The notes under the pieces: generated by a model
What the model was told of the DNA's origin: nothing
Databases searched by the model: none
What the model saw: only the letters and a program-made list of their open reading frames with translations
Program-made: the position numbers and the translations under genes
In this document: positions 48,291 through 55,850 of the stretch, in pieces
How the letters are laid out: every line of letters begins with the position of its first letter
How positions within the stretch are numbered: the stretch's first letter is position 1
DNA from: Georgenia sp. EYE_87
GTDB taxonomy: Bacteria > Actinomycetota > Actinomycetes > Actinomycetales > Actinomycetaceae
Assembly (NCBI RefSeq): GCF_023148685.1
Contig: NZ_JAHXNL010000002.1
Location: 372,001-436,000, forward strand
Direction of reading: 5' to 3'
DNA: 64,000 bases

Positions 48291-49996
48291 CGTTGCTCCT
48301 CGATGTGGATGTTGCCGGCGCCCACGTGGACCTGGACGACGAGCTCGGCGTCGTCCTCCTGGGCGGCGGGCGAGAGGAAGGTGGCGTCGATCGCGTTCCC
48401 GTCGGCCCAGGTGACCGGGCCGACCGAGTCGGAGGAGCCGGAGCTGATCGGTCCCGACCAGCCGGGCTGGGTGAGCCCCCGGATCCGGCCCGCTCCCAGC
48501 TCGGCCTCGATCCGGACCGCGGCACCCTCGGGGACGGCCAGGCGGAGGTCACCCGCGCCGAGCGACAGGGGGACGGTGACCGGCTCGCCGGTCAGGTCGA
48601 GCTGGCTGAGATCGACGTCGAGGTCGCCCGCCACCAGCTGGTACCCGGCCGCCGCCGATCCGGCCGTGGCCGGGGTGAAGCTGCGGTCGCCGAACCCGGC
48701 ACCGGTGCTCAGCCCCTCGTGGAACGGCGCGACCGTGGAGGCGAGCGTCGCCGGCACCACGACCAGCGCGAGCAGCACGCCGAGGATCGCCAGGGCGCCG
48801 CCGCGGCGCCCGCGCAGGGCGGAGGCCATCACGCCGAGCCCGAGCAGGAGCAGGATCGAGCCGCCGATGGTGACGGGCAGCAGCCAGCCCTGCGGGTCGG
48901 CCAGGTCCCACAGCAGCAGGGCAGCGGTGGTGAGGAGGCACAGCGCGAGCACCACGGCGACGACGGCGGAGCCTGGCCCGGGAGTCCGCGGGCGTGGAGG
49001 AACCGGAGGCAGGGGCCGGGCCTGGTACGGCGCGGGCGCAGGTGCGCCCTGGTACGTCGCCGTGGCCGGGTAGGCCTGGAAGTACGGCGGTTGGGCCGGG
49101 GTGTACCCGGTGGTGGGGGCAGGGTCAGGCCGCTGCGCGGCTCCCGGTGCCGGGTCGCCGTAGGCGGCGCGGCCGTACGCGGTGGACGCGGCCTCGTCGC
49201 GCTCCTCGGCCCAGGTGGCCGCCGGTGTGGAGGGCGGCGGTGGCGTCGACCACTCCTGGGGCCCACGAGCGGGCTCGGCAGCCGCCGGCCCGGCCGGGGG
49301 ACGCTGCGGCCCGCGCCGGGAGATCGCCGCGACGACGATGAGCACGACCGCGACCACCGCCAGGCTGAAGAGGAACCAGCCGCCGCCGCGGTAGTCCCAG
49401 CCGCCCCACCAGGTCCCCGGCCGCGAGATGCCGATCACGGCGAAGGCGACGGCGCCGGCGAGGGCCGCGTCGACGTTGCCCCTCAGCGCCTCCTGGAGGT
49501 GGATCCGGCCGTCGGACTCCTCGGGCAGGAGCGCCCAGCCGAGGCCGTACAGCAGCAGGCCGAGGCCCCCGAAGAAGCTCATCACGACGAGGATCCCGCG
49601 CACGAGGAGCGGGTCGACGTCGAGGCGGCGGGCGACGCCGGCGGCGACCCCGCCGATCCAGCGGTCCTGCCCGCGCCAGATCCCCGTGCGGCGCAGGGAG
49701 TCGAAGAAGCCCGCGGTGCTCTCCTGCCGGGGCGGGCCTGCCCACGCGGGCGGCTCCTGCCGGGGCGGGCCTGCCCACGCGGGCGGCTCCTGCCGGGGCG
49801 GGCCTGCCCACGCGGGCGGCTCCTGCCGTGGCGGGCCTGTCCAGGCGGGCGGCTCCTGCCGTGGCGGGCCGCCCTCCGGGCCGGCATGAGCCGGTCCCGA
49901 CTGCGGGCCGGACGGGGCCGGTCCGCCGTCGAGGGGACGTTCGTCGGGCGTCCGGTCCGGGCGTCCCGGCTCGGACGAGCTGTCATTGGTGGTCAT
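48287..49996 (-). CDS. PspC-domain membrane protein with C-terminal LiaF-like domain
   Basis: 569-aa envelope-stress protein. An N-terminal disordered region contains an 11-residue repeat (PPRQEPPAWAG). The PspC domain follows (about 140-205; WRGQDRWIGGVAAGVARRLDV), then several membrane helices and a C-terminal domain (about 490-569) with DLDVDLSQLDL and GAGDLRLAVPEGAAV, like the LiaF/DUF4097 beta-solenoid. The ATG at 49996 is preferred over the frame opening at 50152. It is divergent from a PspC-linked sensor kinase. Confidence 0.88.
   Translation of the reverse strand: MTTNDSSSEPGRPDRTPDERPLDGGPAPSGPQSGPAHAGPEGGPPRQEPPAWTGPPRQEPPAWAGPPRQEPPAWAGPPRQEPPAWAGPPRQESTAGFFDSLRRTGIWRGQDRWIGGVAAGVARRLDVDPLLVRGILVVMSFFGGLGLLLYGLGWALLPEESDGRIHLQEALRGNVDAALAGAVAFAVIGISRPGTWWGGWDYRGGGWFLFSLAVVAVVLIVVAAISRRGPQRPPAGPAAAEPARGPQEWSTPPPPSTPAATWAEERDEAASTAYGRAAYGDPAPGAAQRPDPAPTTGYTPAQPPYFQAYPATATYQGAPAPAPYQARPLPPVPPRPRTPGPGSAVVAVVLALCLLTTAALLLWDLADPQGWLLPVTIGGSILLLLGLGVMASALRGRRGGALAILGVLLALVVVPATLASTVAPFHEGLSTGAGFGDRSFTPATAGSAAAGYQLVAGDLDVDLSQLDLTGEPVTVPLSLGAGDLRLAVPEGAAVRIEAELGAGRIRGLTQPGWSGPISSGSSDSVGPVTWADGNAIDATFLSPAAQEDDAELVVQVHVGAGNIHIEEQR
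49721..49870. repeat. 33-bp tandem repeat inside the PspC-protein gene
   Basis: Units at 49721-49753, 49754-49786, 49787-49819 and a diverged 49820-49852, then a partial copy to 49870. It encodes an 11-aa Pro-rich cytoplasmic repeat, the sort of tract that varies by slippage without breaking frame. Confidence 0.92.
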
Positions 49997-50060
49997 GGAC
50001 CAAGCCAACCGCTCCGGGGTCCCTCGCCACCATCGGGGACCACCCTGGTCGGACCCTGAC

Positions 50061-50074
50061 CTTGCCCTCAAGGA
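50061..50074. promoter_or_regulatory. Candidate response-regulator operator
   Basis: CCTTG-N4-CAAGG is a perfect dyad in the 137-base region between the divergent PspC operon and the sensor kinase. It is a plausible target for the LuxR-type regulator encoded next door. Confidence 0.4.
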
Positions 50075-50133
50075 ACCCTGGAACATGGTCCCGCCGCCCG
50101 TGGGACGGGCCGCCGACGTGTGACGATGGGCCC

Positions 50134-51366
50134 GTGAGTGCACCCGCCGCACCCGGCGTCCGACGCCGGCTCCCGCTGCGCCGTCCCCGACAGGGGCGGT
50201 GGATCGCCGGCGTGTGCACGGGCCTGGCTGCGCACCTCGGCGTGCCGGTCCACTGGGTCCGGCTCGGCTTCGTCCTGACCTCCCTCGTGGCCGGCGCCGG
50301 GGCCCTCCTGTATCTCTGGCTGCTGATCACGGTCCCCGCGGGCGACCCCCTGGAGACGGTTCGCCCGGCGGGGCTGAGCCGCCTCGCCCCGCGCCTGCGC
50401 CTGGGGCAGCTGTCCGCCACGGCCCGCGACGTGACCATCGCGGTGGTGCTGCTGCTGGCCGCCGGGGTGCTGCTGCTCGTGCGCACGGACGTCGCGCTGC
50501 CGGCCTCGTGGCTGGTCCCGGCGCTCTTCGTCGCGGCAGGTGCGGCGCTCGCCTGGGGCGAGCTCGCCGCCGTCTCCAAGGACGACGGCGCCACCCGGGT
50601 GAGCCGCGGCAGGATCGTCCTGCGGGTCGGCGTGGGGGTGGCGCTCGCGGTGGTCGGCGCGCTCCTGCTCATCGGCCCCGGCCGGTCCCCGCTCGAGCTG
50701 ATCCAGGCCACCCTCGCCGGGCTCGCGGTGGTGGCTGGGGTCGGCGTCGTCCTCGCCCCGCTCGGGCTGCGCCTGGTCCGCGAGCTCGGGGCCGAGCGCG
50801 TGGCGCGCGCCCGGGAGTCCGAGCGCGCCGACATCGCCGCCCACCTGCACGACTCCGTGCTCCAGACGCTGTCCATGATCCGTTCGCGGGCCGGCGACAA
50901 CGAGGAGGTCGCGCGGCTGGCGCGGGCCCAGGAGCGTGAGCTGCGGGAGTGGCTCTACACCGACCGGCCCGAGCCCGGCACGTCCACGGCTGACGCCGTG
51001 CGGCAGGTGGCCGCCGAGGTGGAGGACCTCCACGGCGTGGCGATCGACGTCGTCACGGCCGGCGACGCCGAGCCGGACGCCCGAACCGAGGCGCTCACCG
51101 CCGCGGCCCGCGAGGCGCTGTCGAACGCCGTCGTCCACGGCCGCCCGCCCGTGAGCCTGTACGTCGAGGTCACCCCCGAGCAGACCGAGGTCTTCGTGCG
51201 CGACCGGGGGGACGGCTTCGAGGTCGACGCGGTGCCCGCGGACCGGCACGGTGTGCGACAGTCGATCATCGGGCGGATGGACCGCCACGGCGGGCGCGCC
51301 ACCGTGCGCTCGCGCGCCGGCGGCACCGAGGTCCATCTCGTCATGCCACGGAAGGGGCAGCAGTGA
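50134..51366 (+). CDS. Two-component sensor histidine kinase with N-terminal PspC domain
   Basis: 410 aa. A PspC domain (about 15-75; RQGRWIAGVCTGLAAHLGVPV) and about five further membrane helices form the sensor. The HisKA_3 dimerisation helix has the phosphorylated His239 in IAAHLHDSVLQTL, and the HATPase has NAVVHG and VRDRGDGF. This is a NarL/LiaS-class kinase of the type paired with PspC and LiaF-like proteins to sense envelope stress. The GTG at 50134 is used; its stop overlaps the regulator start (GTGA). Confidence 0.93.
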   Translation: MSAPAAPGVRRRLPLRRPRQGRWIAGVCTGLAAHLGVPVHWVRLGFVLTSLVAGAGALLYLWLLITVPAGDPLETVRPAGLSRLAPRLRLGQLSATARDVTIAVVLLLAAGVLLLVRTDVALPASWLVPALFVAAGAALAWGELAAVSKDDGATRVSRGRIVLRVGVGVALAVVGALLLIGPGRSPLELIQATLAGLAVVAGVGVVLAPLGLRLVRELGAERVARARESERADIAAHLHDSVLQTLSMIRSRAGDNEEVARLARAQERELREWLYTDRPEPGTSTADAVRQVAAEVEDLHGVAIDVVTAGDAEPDARTEALTAAAREALSNAVVHGRPPVSLYVEVTPEQTEVFVRDRGDGFEVDAVPADRHGVRQSIIGRMDRHGGRATVRSRAGGTEVHLVMPRKGQQ

Positions 51367-52031
51367 ACGACCAGCAGATCCGGGTCCTCCTCGTCGACGA
51401 CCACGCCCTCGTCCGCACCGGGGTGCGGGCCGAGCTGACCAAGCGTGCCGCCGACGTCGTCGTGGTGGGGGAGGCGGAGGACGTCGAGGGCGCCGTGGCT
51501 GCCGTGCACGCCCTCCGCCCCGACGTCGTCCTGCTCGACGTCCATCTCCCCGGCGGCGGGGGCGGGGGCGGGGCCGAGGTGGTGACCGCCTGCGCCGACA
51601 GCCTCGCCACCACGAAGTTCCTCGCCCTGTCCGTCTCCGACTCCAGCGAGGACGTCGTCGCCGTGATCCGCGCGGGGGCGCGGGGCTACGTGACCAAGGC
51701 CATCAGCGCCGAGGACCTGGCCGACTCCATCCGCCGCGTCGCCGCGGGGGACGCGGCGTTCTCGCCGCGCCTGGCCGGCTTCGTGCTCGACGCGTTCGGC
51801 ACCGCGGCCGCGGACGTCGCCGTCCGCGACGACGAGCTCGACCGCCTCACCGCGCGCGAGCGGGAGGTCATGCGTCTGATCGCGCGGGGGTACACCTACA
51901 AGGAGGTCGCCTCCGAGCTGTTCATCTCGATCAAGACGGTCGAGACGCACGTCTCGGCGGTGCTGCGCAAGCTCCAGCTGTCCTCCCGCCACGAGCTGAC
52001 CCGTTGGGCCGCCGCCCGCCGGCTGCTCTGA
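51363..52031 (+). CDS. NarL/LuxR-family response regulator
   Basis: 222 aa. The receiver has the acidic pocket VDDH and phospho-acceptor Asp59 in VVLLDVHLPGG, with switch residues SVSDSSED and K in TKAI. A Gly-rich insertion follows Asp59. The LuxR helix-turn-helix (about 155-215) includes LTAREREVMRLIARGYTYKE and SIKTVETHVSAVLRKL. It is coupled to the sensor kinase gene by a four-base overlap and probably regulates the divergent PspC operon. Confidence 0.94.
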   Translation: MNDQQIRVLLVDDHALVRTGVRAELTKRAADVVVVGEAEDVEGAVAAVHALRPDVVLLDVHLPGGGGGGGAEVVTACADSLATTKFLALSVSDSSEDVVAVIRAGARGYVTKAISAEDLADSIRRVAAGDAAFSPRLAGFVLDAFGTAAADVAVRDDELDRLTAREREVMRLIARGYTYKEVASELFISIKTVETHVSAVLRKLQLSSRHELTRWAAARRLL

Positions 52032-52094
52032 CGCGCCCGACGGCTGTGAGGCCCGCCACGAGCCTCCGGTTTCCGACGCCGTGCCACTGATCCG

Positions 52095-52100
52095 TACGCT
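52095..52100 (+). promoter_or_regulatory. -10 hexamer for leaderless small membrane-protein gene
   Basis: TACGCT ends seven bases before the ATG at 52108; it decides that start over the GTG at 52081. Confidence 0.5.
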
Positions 52101-52107
52101 GACCAGC

Positions 52108-52449
52108 ATGGACATCCTGTCGGGCATCATCCTCGTCATCCACATGATCGGCTGGGCCATCGTGCTCGGCGGCGCTCTGACCTCGATGCGCGAGCCGCGC
52201 ATCGCCAAGGGCGTGACGCACGGTGCCCTGACGGCCCTGGTGGCGGGCATCCTCCTGGTGGGCCTGGTCGAGATGGGCGGCGGCGAGGTCAACAACATCA
52301 AGATCGCCGTCAAGCTCGTGGTCGCCCTCGTCATCACCGCGATGGCGTTCTGGGGCGACAAGAACCAGGAGAAGGTGAGCCGCGGCTTCCTCGGCGGTCT
52401 CGCCGGCCTGACGGTGCTGAACATCGCGGTCGCCGTCCTGTGGCGCTGA
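52108..52449 (+). CDS. Small integral membrane protein
   Basis: 113 aa with four hydrophobic segments (about 2-22, 34-54, 64-81 and 92-112). MDILSGIILVIHMIGWAIVLGG opens the first helix. It has no recognised domain. The ATG at 52108 is chosen because a -10 hexamer lies seven bases before it, giving a leaderless mRNA; the GTG at 52081 would add nine residues and lie over that promoter. Confidence 0.78.
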   Translation: MDILSGIILVIHMIGWAIVLGGALTSMREPRIAKGVTHGALTALVAGILLVGLVEMGGGEVNNIKIAVKLVVALVITAMAFWGDKNQEKVSRGFLGGLAGLTVLNIAVAVLWR

Positions 52450-52487
52450 GCGGCACCGCACCGGCCGGCACGGCAGGATGAGGCACC

Positions 52488-52970
52488 GTGGACCCCATCG
52501 CTGAGCTGATCGTCGGGCTCGTCATCGTCGTCGGACTCGTCGGCGCCGTCATCCAGATCTACCCGGGCAGCATCATCGTGGCCGTCGCGGTGGCCGTGTG
52601 GGGCGTCGTCACGGGCGGGACGATCGGCTGGGTCGTGGCCGTCGTCGGCGTGCTCGCCGTCGCCGTCGCCGGGGTCGCGAAGTACCTCTACGCGGGCCGC
52701 TACCTCAAGAGCGCCGGCGTGCCGAACCGGACGCTGCTGCTGGGGGCGGTGCTCGGCGTCGTCGGGTTCTTCGTCATCCCCGTCGTCGGGCTGCCGATCG
52801 GCTTCGTCCTGGGCGTGTACCTCTCCGAGATCGGGCGGCACCGCGACCACCGGGGCGCGTGGCGGGCCACCCTGGCCGCGATCAAGGCCACCGGGCTGAC
52901 GATCCTCATCGAGCTGGCCGGCGCGCTGATCGCCACGGGGGCGTGGGTGGTCGGGCTCCTGGCGACCTGA
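52488..52970 (+). CDS. DUF456 membrane protein
   Basis: 160 aa with about four membrane segments and two glycine-rich helices typical of DUF456: QIYPGSIIVAVAVAVWG near the N-terminus and GAVLGVVGFFVIPVVGLPIGF in the middle, then the EIGRHRDHRGAW loop. The function of the family is unknown. It lies between a small membrane protein and pcrA with no clear functional link. Confidence 0.85.
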   Translation: MDPIAELIVGLVIVVGLVGAVIQIYPGSIIVAVAVAVWGVVTGGTIGWVVAVVGVLAVAVAGVAKYLYAGRYLKSAGVPNRTLLLGAVLGVVGFFVIPVVGLPIGFVLGVYLSEIGRHRDHRGAWRATLAAIKATGLTILIELAGALIATGAWVVGLLAT

Positions 52971-53024
52971 CTCCTGAGTCGGGCGCCACTGTGGGTGGAG
53001 GCCGCCGGTGTCGGTGCGGGCGCC

Positions 53025-53030
53025 TAGCAT
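53025..53030 (+). promoter_or_regulatory. -10 hexamer of pcrA
   Basis: TAGCAT ends nine bases before the pcrA ATG; the 5' leader would be at most a few bases. Confidence 0.5.
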
Positions 53031-53039
53031 GGCTGCAAC

Positions 53040-55739
53040 ATGATCTCCCTGTTCGACAACCTGCCGCTGCCCGGCATCGCCGGCGCAGGAGTCCCGCCGC
53101 TGCCCGCCGCCGTCCCGCCGCGGGACGACGACGCAGCGGAACGACCCGGGCCCGCTGAGCCGGCGCCCGTCGACGACCCCGTCGAGCGGGCGCGCCGCCG
53201 CGCCGCCGGTGGTGGGCCCGCGGGTCGCGGCGCGGGTGGCGGCCGTGGTGACGCGACCGGCCGCGGCGACGAACCTCGCCTCGGTGGCGACCCCGCAGCC
53301 CTCCTGGAGGGGCTCAACCCGCAGCAGCGCGCCGCCGTCGTCCACTCGGGCGGGCCGCTGCTCATCGTGGCCGGCGCCGGCTCCGGCAAGACGCGCGTCC
53401 TCACGCACCGCATCGCGTACCTTCTCGCCACCGGGCAGGCCCGGCCCGGCGAGATCATCGCGATCACGTTCACCAACAAGGCCGCGGCCGAGATGCGCGA
53501 GCGGGTCAGCGACCTGGTCGGGCCCGCCGCGGGCCGGATGTGGGTGTCCACCTTCCACTCCGCGTGCGTGCGCATCCTCCGCCGCGAGCACGAGGTCCTC
53601 GGCCTGCGGTCGAGCTTCTCCATCTACGACGCCGCCGACTCCCAGCGGCTCATGACCCTGGTCTGCCGCCAGCTCGACCTCGACCCGAAGCGGTATCCGC
53701 CCAAGACCTTCTCCCGGAAGGTCTCCGACCTGAAGAACGAGCTGGTAGACCCGGAGGAGTACGCCCGCTCGGTCAGCGACTCGAACCCCTTCGACTCCGC
53801 GCTCGCACAGGCCTACAGCCTCTACAACCAGCGGCTGCGCCAGGCCCACGCCCTGGACTTCGACGACCTCATCATGACGACGGTGAACCTGCTGCAGGCC
53901 TTCCCCGCGGTCGCGGAGCACTACCGACGCAGGTTCCGGCACGTCTTGGTCGACGAGTACCAGGACACCAACCACGCCCAGTACGTCCTCGTGCGCGAGC
54001 TCGCCGGCGTGGACAGGGACGACGACGGGCGCGCCGACGGCGACCCGCGCGGCCTGCCGCCGGCGCAGCTGACCGTGGTCGGCGACGCCGACCAGTCGAT
54101 CTACGCCTTCCGCGGCGCGACGATCCGCAACATCCTCGAGTTCGAGGAGGACTACCCGCAGGCGACGACGATCCTGCTCGAGCAGAACTACCGCTCCACG
54201 CAGAACATCCTCAGCGCCGCCAACGCGGTGATCTCCCAGAACCCCGGGCGCCGCGCCAAGAACCTGTGGACCGAAGCGGGCGACGGCCCCAGCATCGTGG
54301 GCTACGTCGCGGACTCCGAGCACGAGGAGGCCCGGTTCATCGCCGAGGAGATCGACCGGCTCGGCGACGAGCACGGCGTCCGGCCGGGCGACGTCGCGGT
54401 CTTCTACCGCACCAACGCCCAGTCCCGCGCGCTCGAGGAGGTGCTGGTGCGCACCGGCATCCCGTACAAGGTCGTCGGCGGCACGCGCTTCTACGAGCGC
54501 AAGGAGATCAAGGACGCCGTCGCCTACCTGCGCGCCGTCGCCAACCCCGACGACGCGGTGAACCTCCGCCGCATCCTCAACGTGCCCAAGCGCGGGCTGG
54601 GCGACCGCGCCGAGGCCATGCTCGCCGCGCACGCCGAGCGCGAGCGGGTCTCCTTCGGCGAGGCGATCGCCCACGCGGCCGCCGAGGGCGAGCAGCGTGA
54701 CACCGTCCCGGAGGTCATCGGGCTGGCCACCCGCGCCCGCACCCAGGTGCGGGGTTTTCACGAGCTGCTCACCGGGCTGCGTGACCTCGAGGCCTCGGGC
54801 GCCACCCCCGCGGAGGTCCTGGACGCCGCGCTCGACCGCTCCGGCTACCTCGCGGAGCTGCGCGCCAGCGAGGACCCGCAGGACGCCACCCGGGTGGAGA
54901 ACCTCGCCGAGCTGCACGCCGTGGCCGCCGAGTTCTCCAAGCTGGACCCCGAGGGCGGGCTCGGGGACTTCCTCGAGCGGGTGTCCCTGGTCGCGGACGC
55001 GGACCAGATCCCCGACTCCGACGGCGTCGACCAGGGCCAGGTGACCCTCATGACGGTGCACACGGCCAAGGGGCTGGAGTTCCCCGTCGTCTTCGTCACC
55101 GGCATGGAGGACGGCACCTTCCCCCACCAGCGGTCGCTCACCGAGACCGACGAGCTCTCCGAGGAGCGCCGGCTCGCCTACGTGGCGCTCACCCGGGCCC
55201 GCGAGCGGCTGTACGTCTCGCGCGCCGCGGTGCGCACCGCCTGGGGGATGCCGCAGGAGCTGCCCGCCTCCAGGTTCCTCGACGACATCCCGTCCGAGCT
55301 GCTGGACTGGCGCCGGGCCGAGTCGTCCATGGACGTCCTGCGCCAGGGGCGCGGCGGCTCGAGCGGCTTCGGGTCGGGCGGGTACGGATCCCGGTCCTAC
55401 GGGTCCGCCTCCTACGGCGGCCGCGGTGGCGGCATCGGCGGGCGCGACCGCGAGGTCCGCGGCGCGTCCGGGGCTCGTAGCGGCCCGGTGCGCACCGGGA
55501 AGCTCGGCGTGAAGGACACCGCCACGACCGCCGGCACCAAGGTCGCCGACGCGGCTCCCCGTCCTGCCGGCGAGGGGCTCGGTCTGGACATCGGCGACAA
55601 GGTCACCCACGACACCTACGGCCTCGGCACAGTGGTCGGCCTCGAGGGTGCGGGCTCCTCCGCCGTCGCGAAGATCGACTTCGGCGGGGGCCAGGTCAAG
55701 CGGCTGCTCCTGCGGTACTCCCCGGTCACCAAGCTCTAG
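53040..55739 (+). CDS. pcrA: ATP-dependent DNA helicase PcrA/UvrD
   Basis: Superfamily 1A 3'-5' helicase of 899 aa for repair and replication restart. The Q motif LNPQQRAAVVHSGGPLLIV leads to Walker A AGAGSGKT (near 113); then TFHS, VDEYQDTN (Walker B), GDADQSIYAFRGA, QNYRSTQNIL, VTLMTVHTAKGLEFPVV and VALTRARE follow. The C-terminus has a Gly/Ser-rich linker and a Tudor-like domain (GDKVTHDTYGLGTVV) that binds RNA polymerase in PcrA. The first 90 residues are disordered. Confidence 0.96.
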   Translation: MISLFDNLPLPGIAGAGVPPLPAAVPPRDDDAAERPGPAEPAPVDDPVERARRRAAGGGPAGRGAGGGRGDATGRGDEPRLGGDPAALLEGLNPQQRAAVVHSGGPLLIVAGAGSGKTRVLTHRIAYLLATGQARPGEIIAITFTNKAAAEMRERVSDLVGPAAGRMWVSTFHSACVRILRREHEVLGLRSSFSIYDAADSQRLMTLVCRQLDLDPKRYPPKTFSRKVSDLKNELVDPEEYARSVSDSNPFDSALAQAYSLYNQRLRQAHALDFDDLIMTTVNLLQAFPAVAEHYRRRFRHVLVDEYQDTNHAQYVLVRELAGVDRDDDGRADGDPRGLPPAQLTVVGDADQSIYAFRGATIRNILEFEEDYPQATTILLEQNYRSTQNILSAANAVISQNPGRRAKNLWTEAGDGPSIVGYVADSEHEEARFIAEEIDRLGDEHGVRPGDVAVFYRTNAQSRALEEVLVRTGIPYKVVGGTRFYERKEIKDAVAYLRAVANPDDAVNLRRILNVPKRGLGDRAEAMLAAHAERERVSFGEAIAHAAAEGEQRDTVPEVIGLATRARTQVRGFHELLTGLRDLEASGATPAEVLDAALDRSGYLAELRASEDPQDATRVENLAELHAVAAEFSKLDPEGGLGDFLERVSLVADADQIPDSDGVDQGQVTLMTVHTAKGLEFPVVFVTGMEDGTFPHQRSLTETDELSEERRLAYVALTRARERLYVSRAAVRTAWGMPQELPASRFLDDIPSELLDWRRAESSMDVLRQGRGGSSGFGSGGYGSRSYGSASYGGRGGGIGGRDREVRGASGARSGPVRTGKLGVKDTATTAGTKVADAAPRPAGEGLGLDIGDKVTHDTYGLGTVVGLEGAGSSAVAKIDFGGGQVKRLLLRYSPVTKL

Positions 55740-55850
55740 CCCGCGCCCCGGCCGGTCCGTATTCGCAGGGCGTCTCCCGCGCGCCTGCGCCGTGATGTCC
55801 CCGGCGCCTCCTAGCCTCGACCCAGGACAGGTGAGCCCGGGAGGCGGCCC

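Noticed and set aside
49721-49870. CRISPR-like repeat array
   Set aside because: Units are contiguous with no spacers and encode an in-frame Pro-rich repeat; no cas genes.
50955-55610. A 1,551-codon minus-strand frame opposite the sensor kinase, DUF456 gene and pcrA
   Set aside because: Composition is Arg/Gly/Val/Asp-rich shadow sequence with no family; it spans several well-supported genes.
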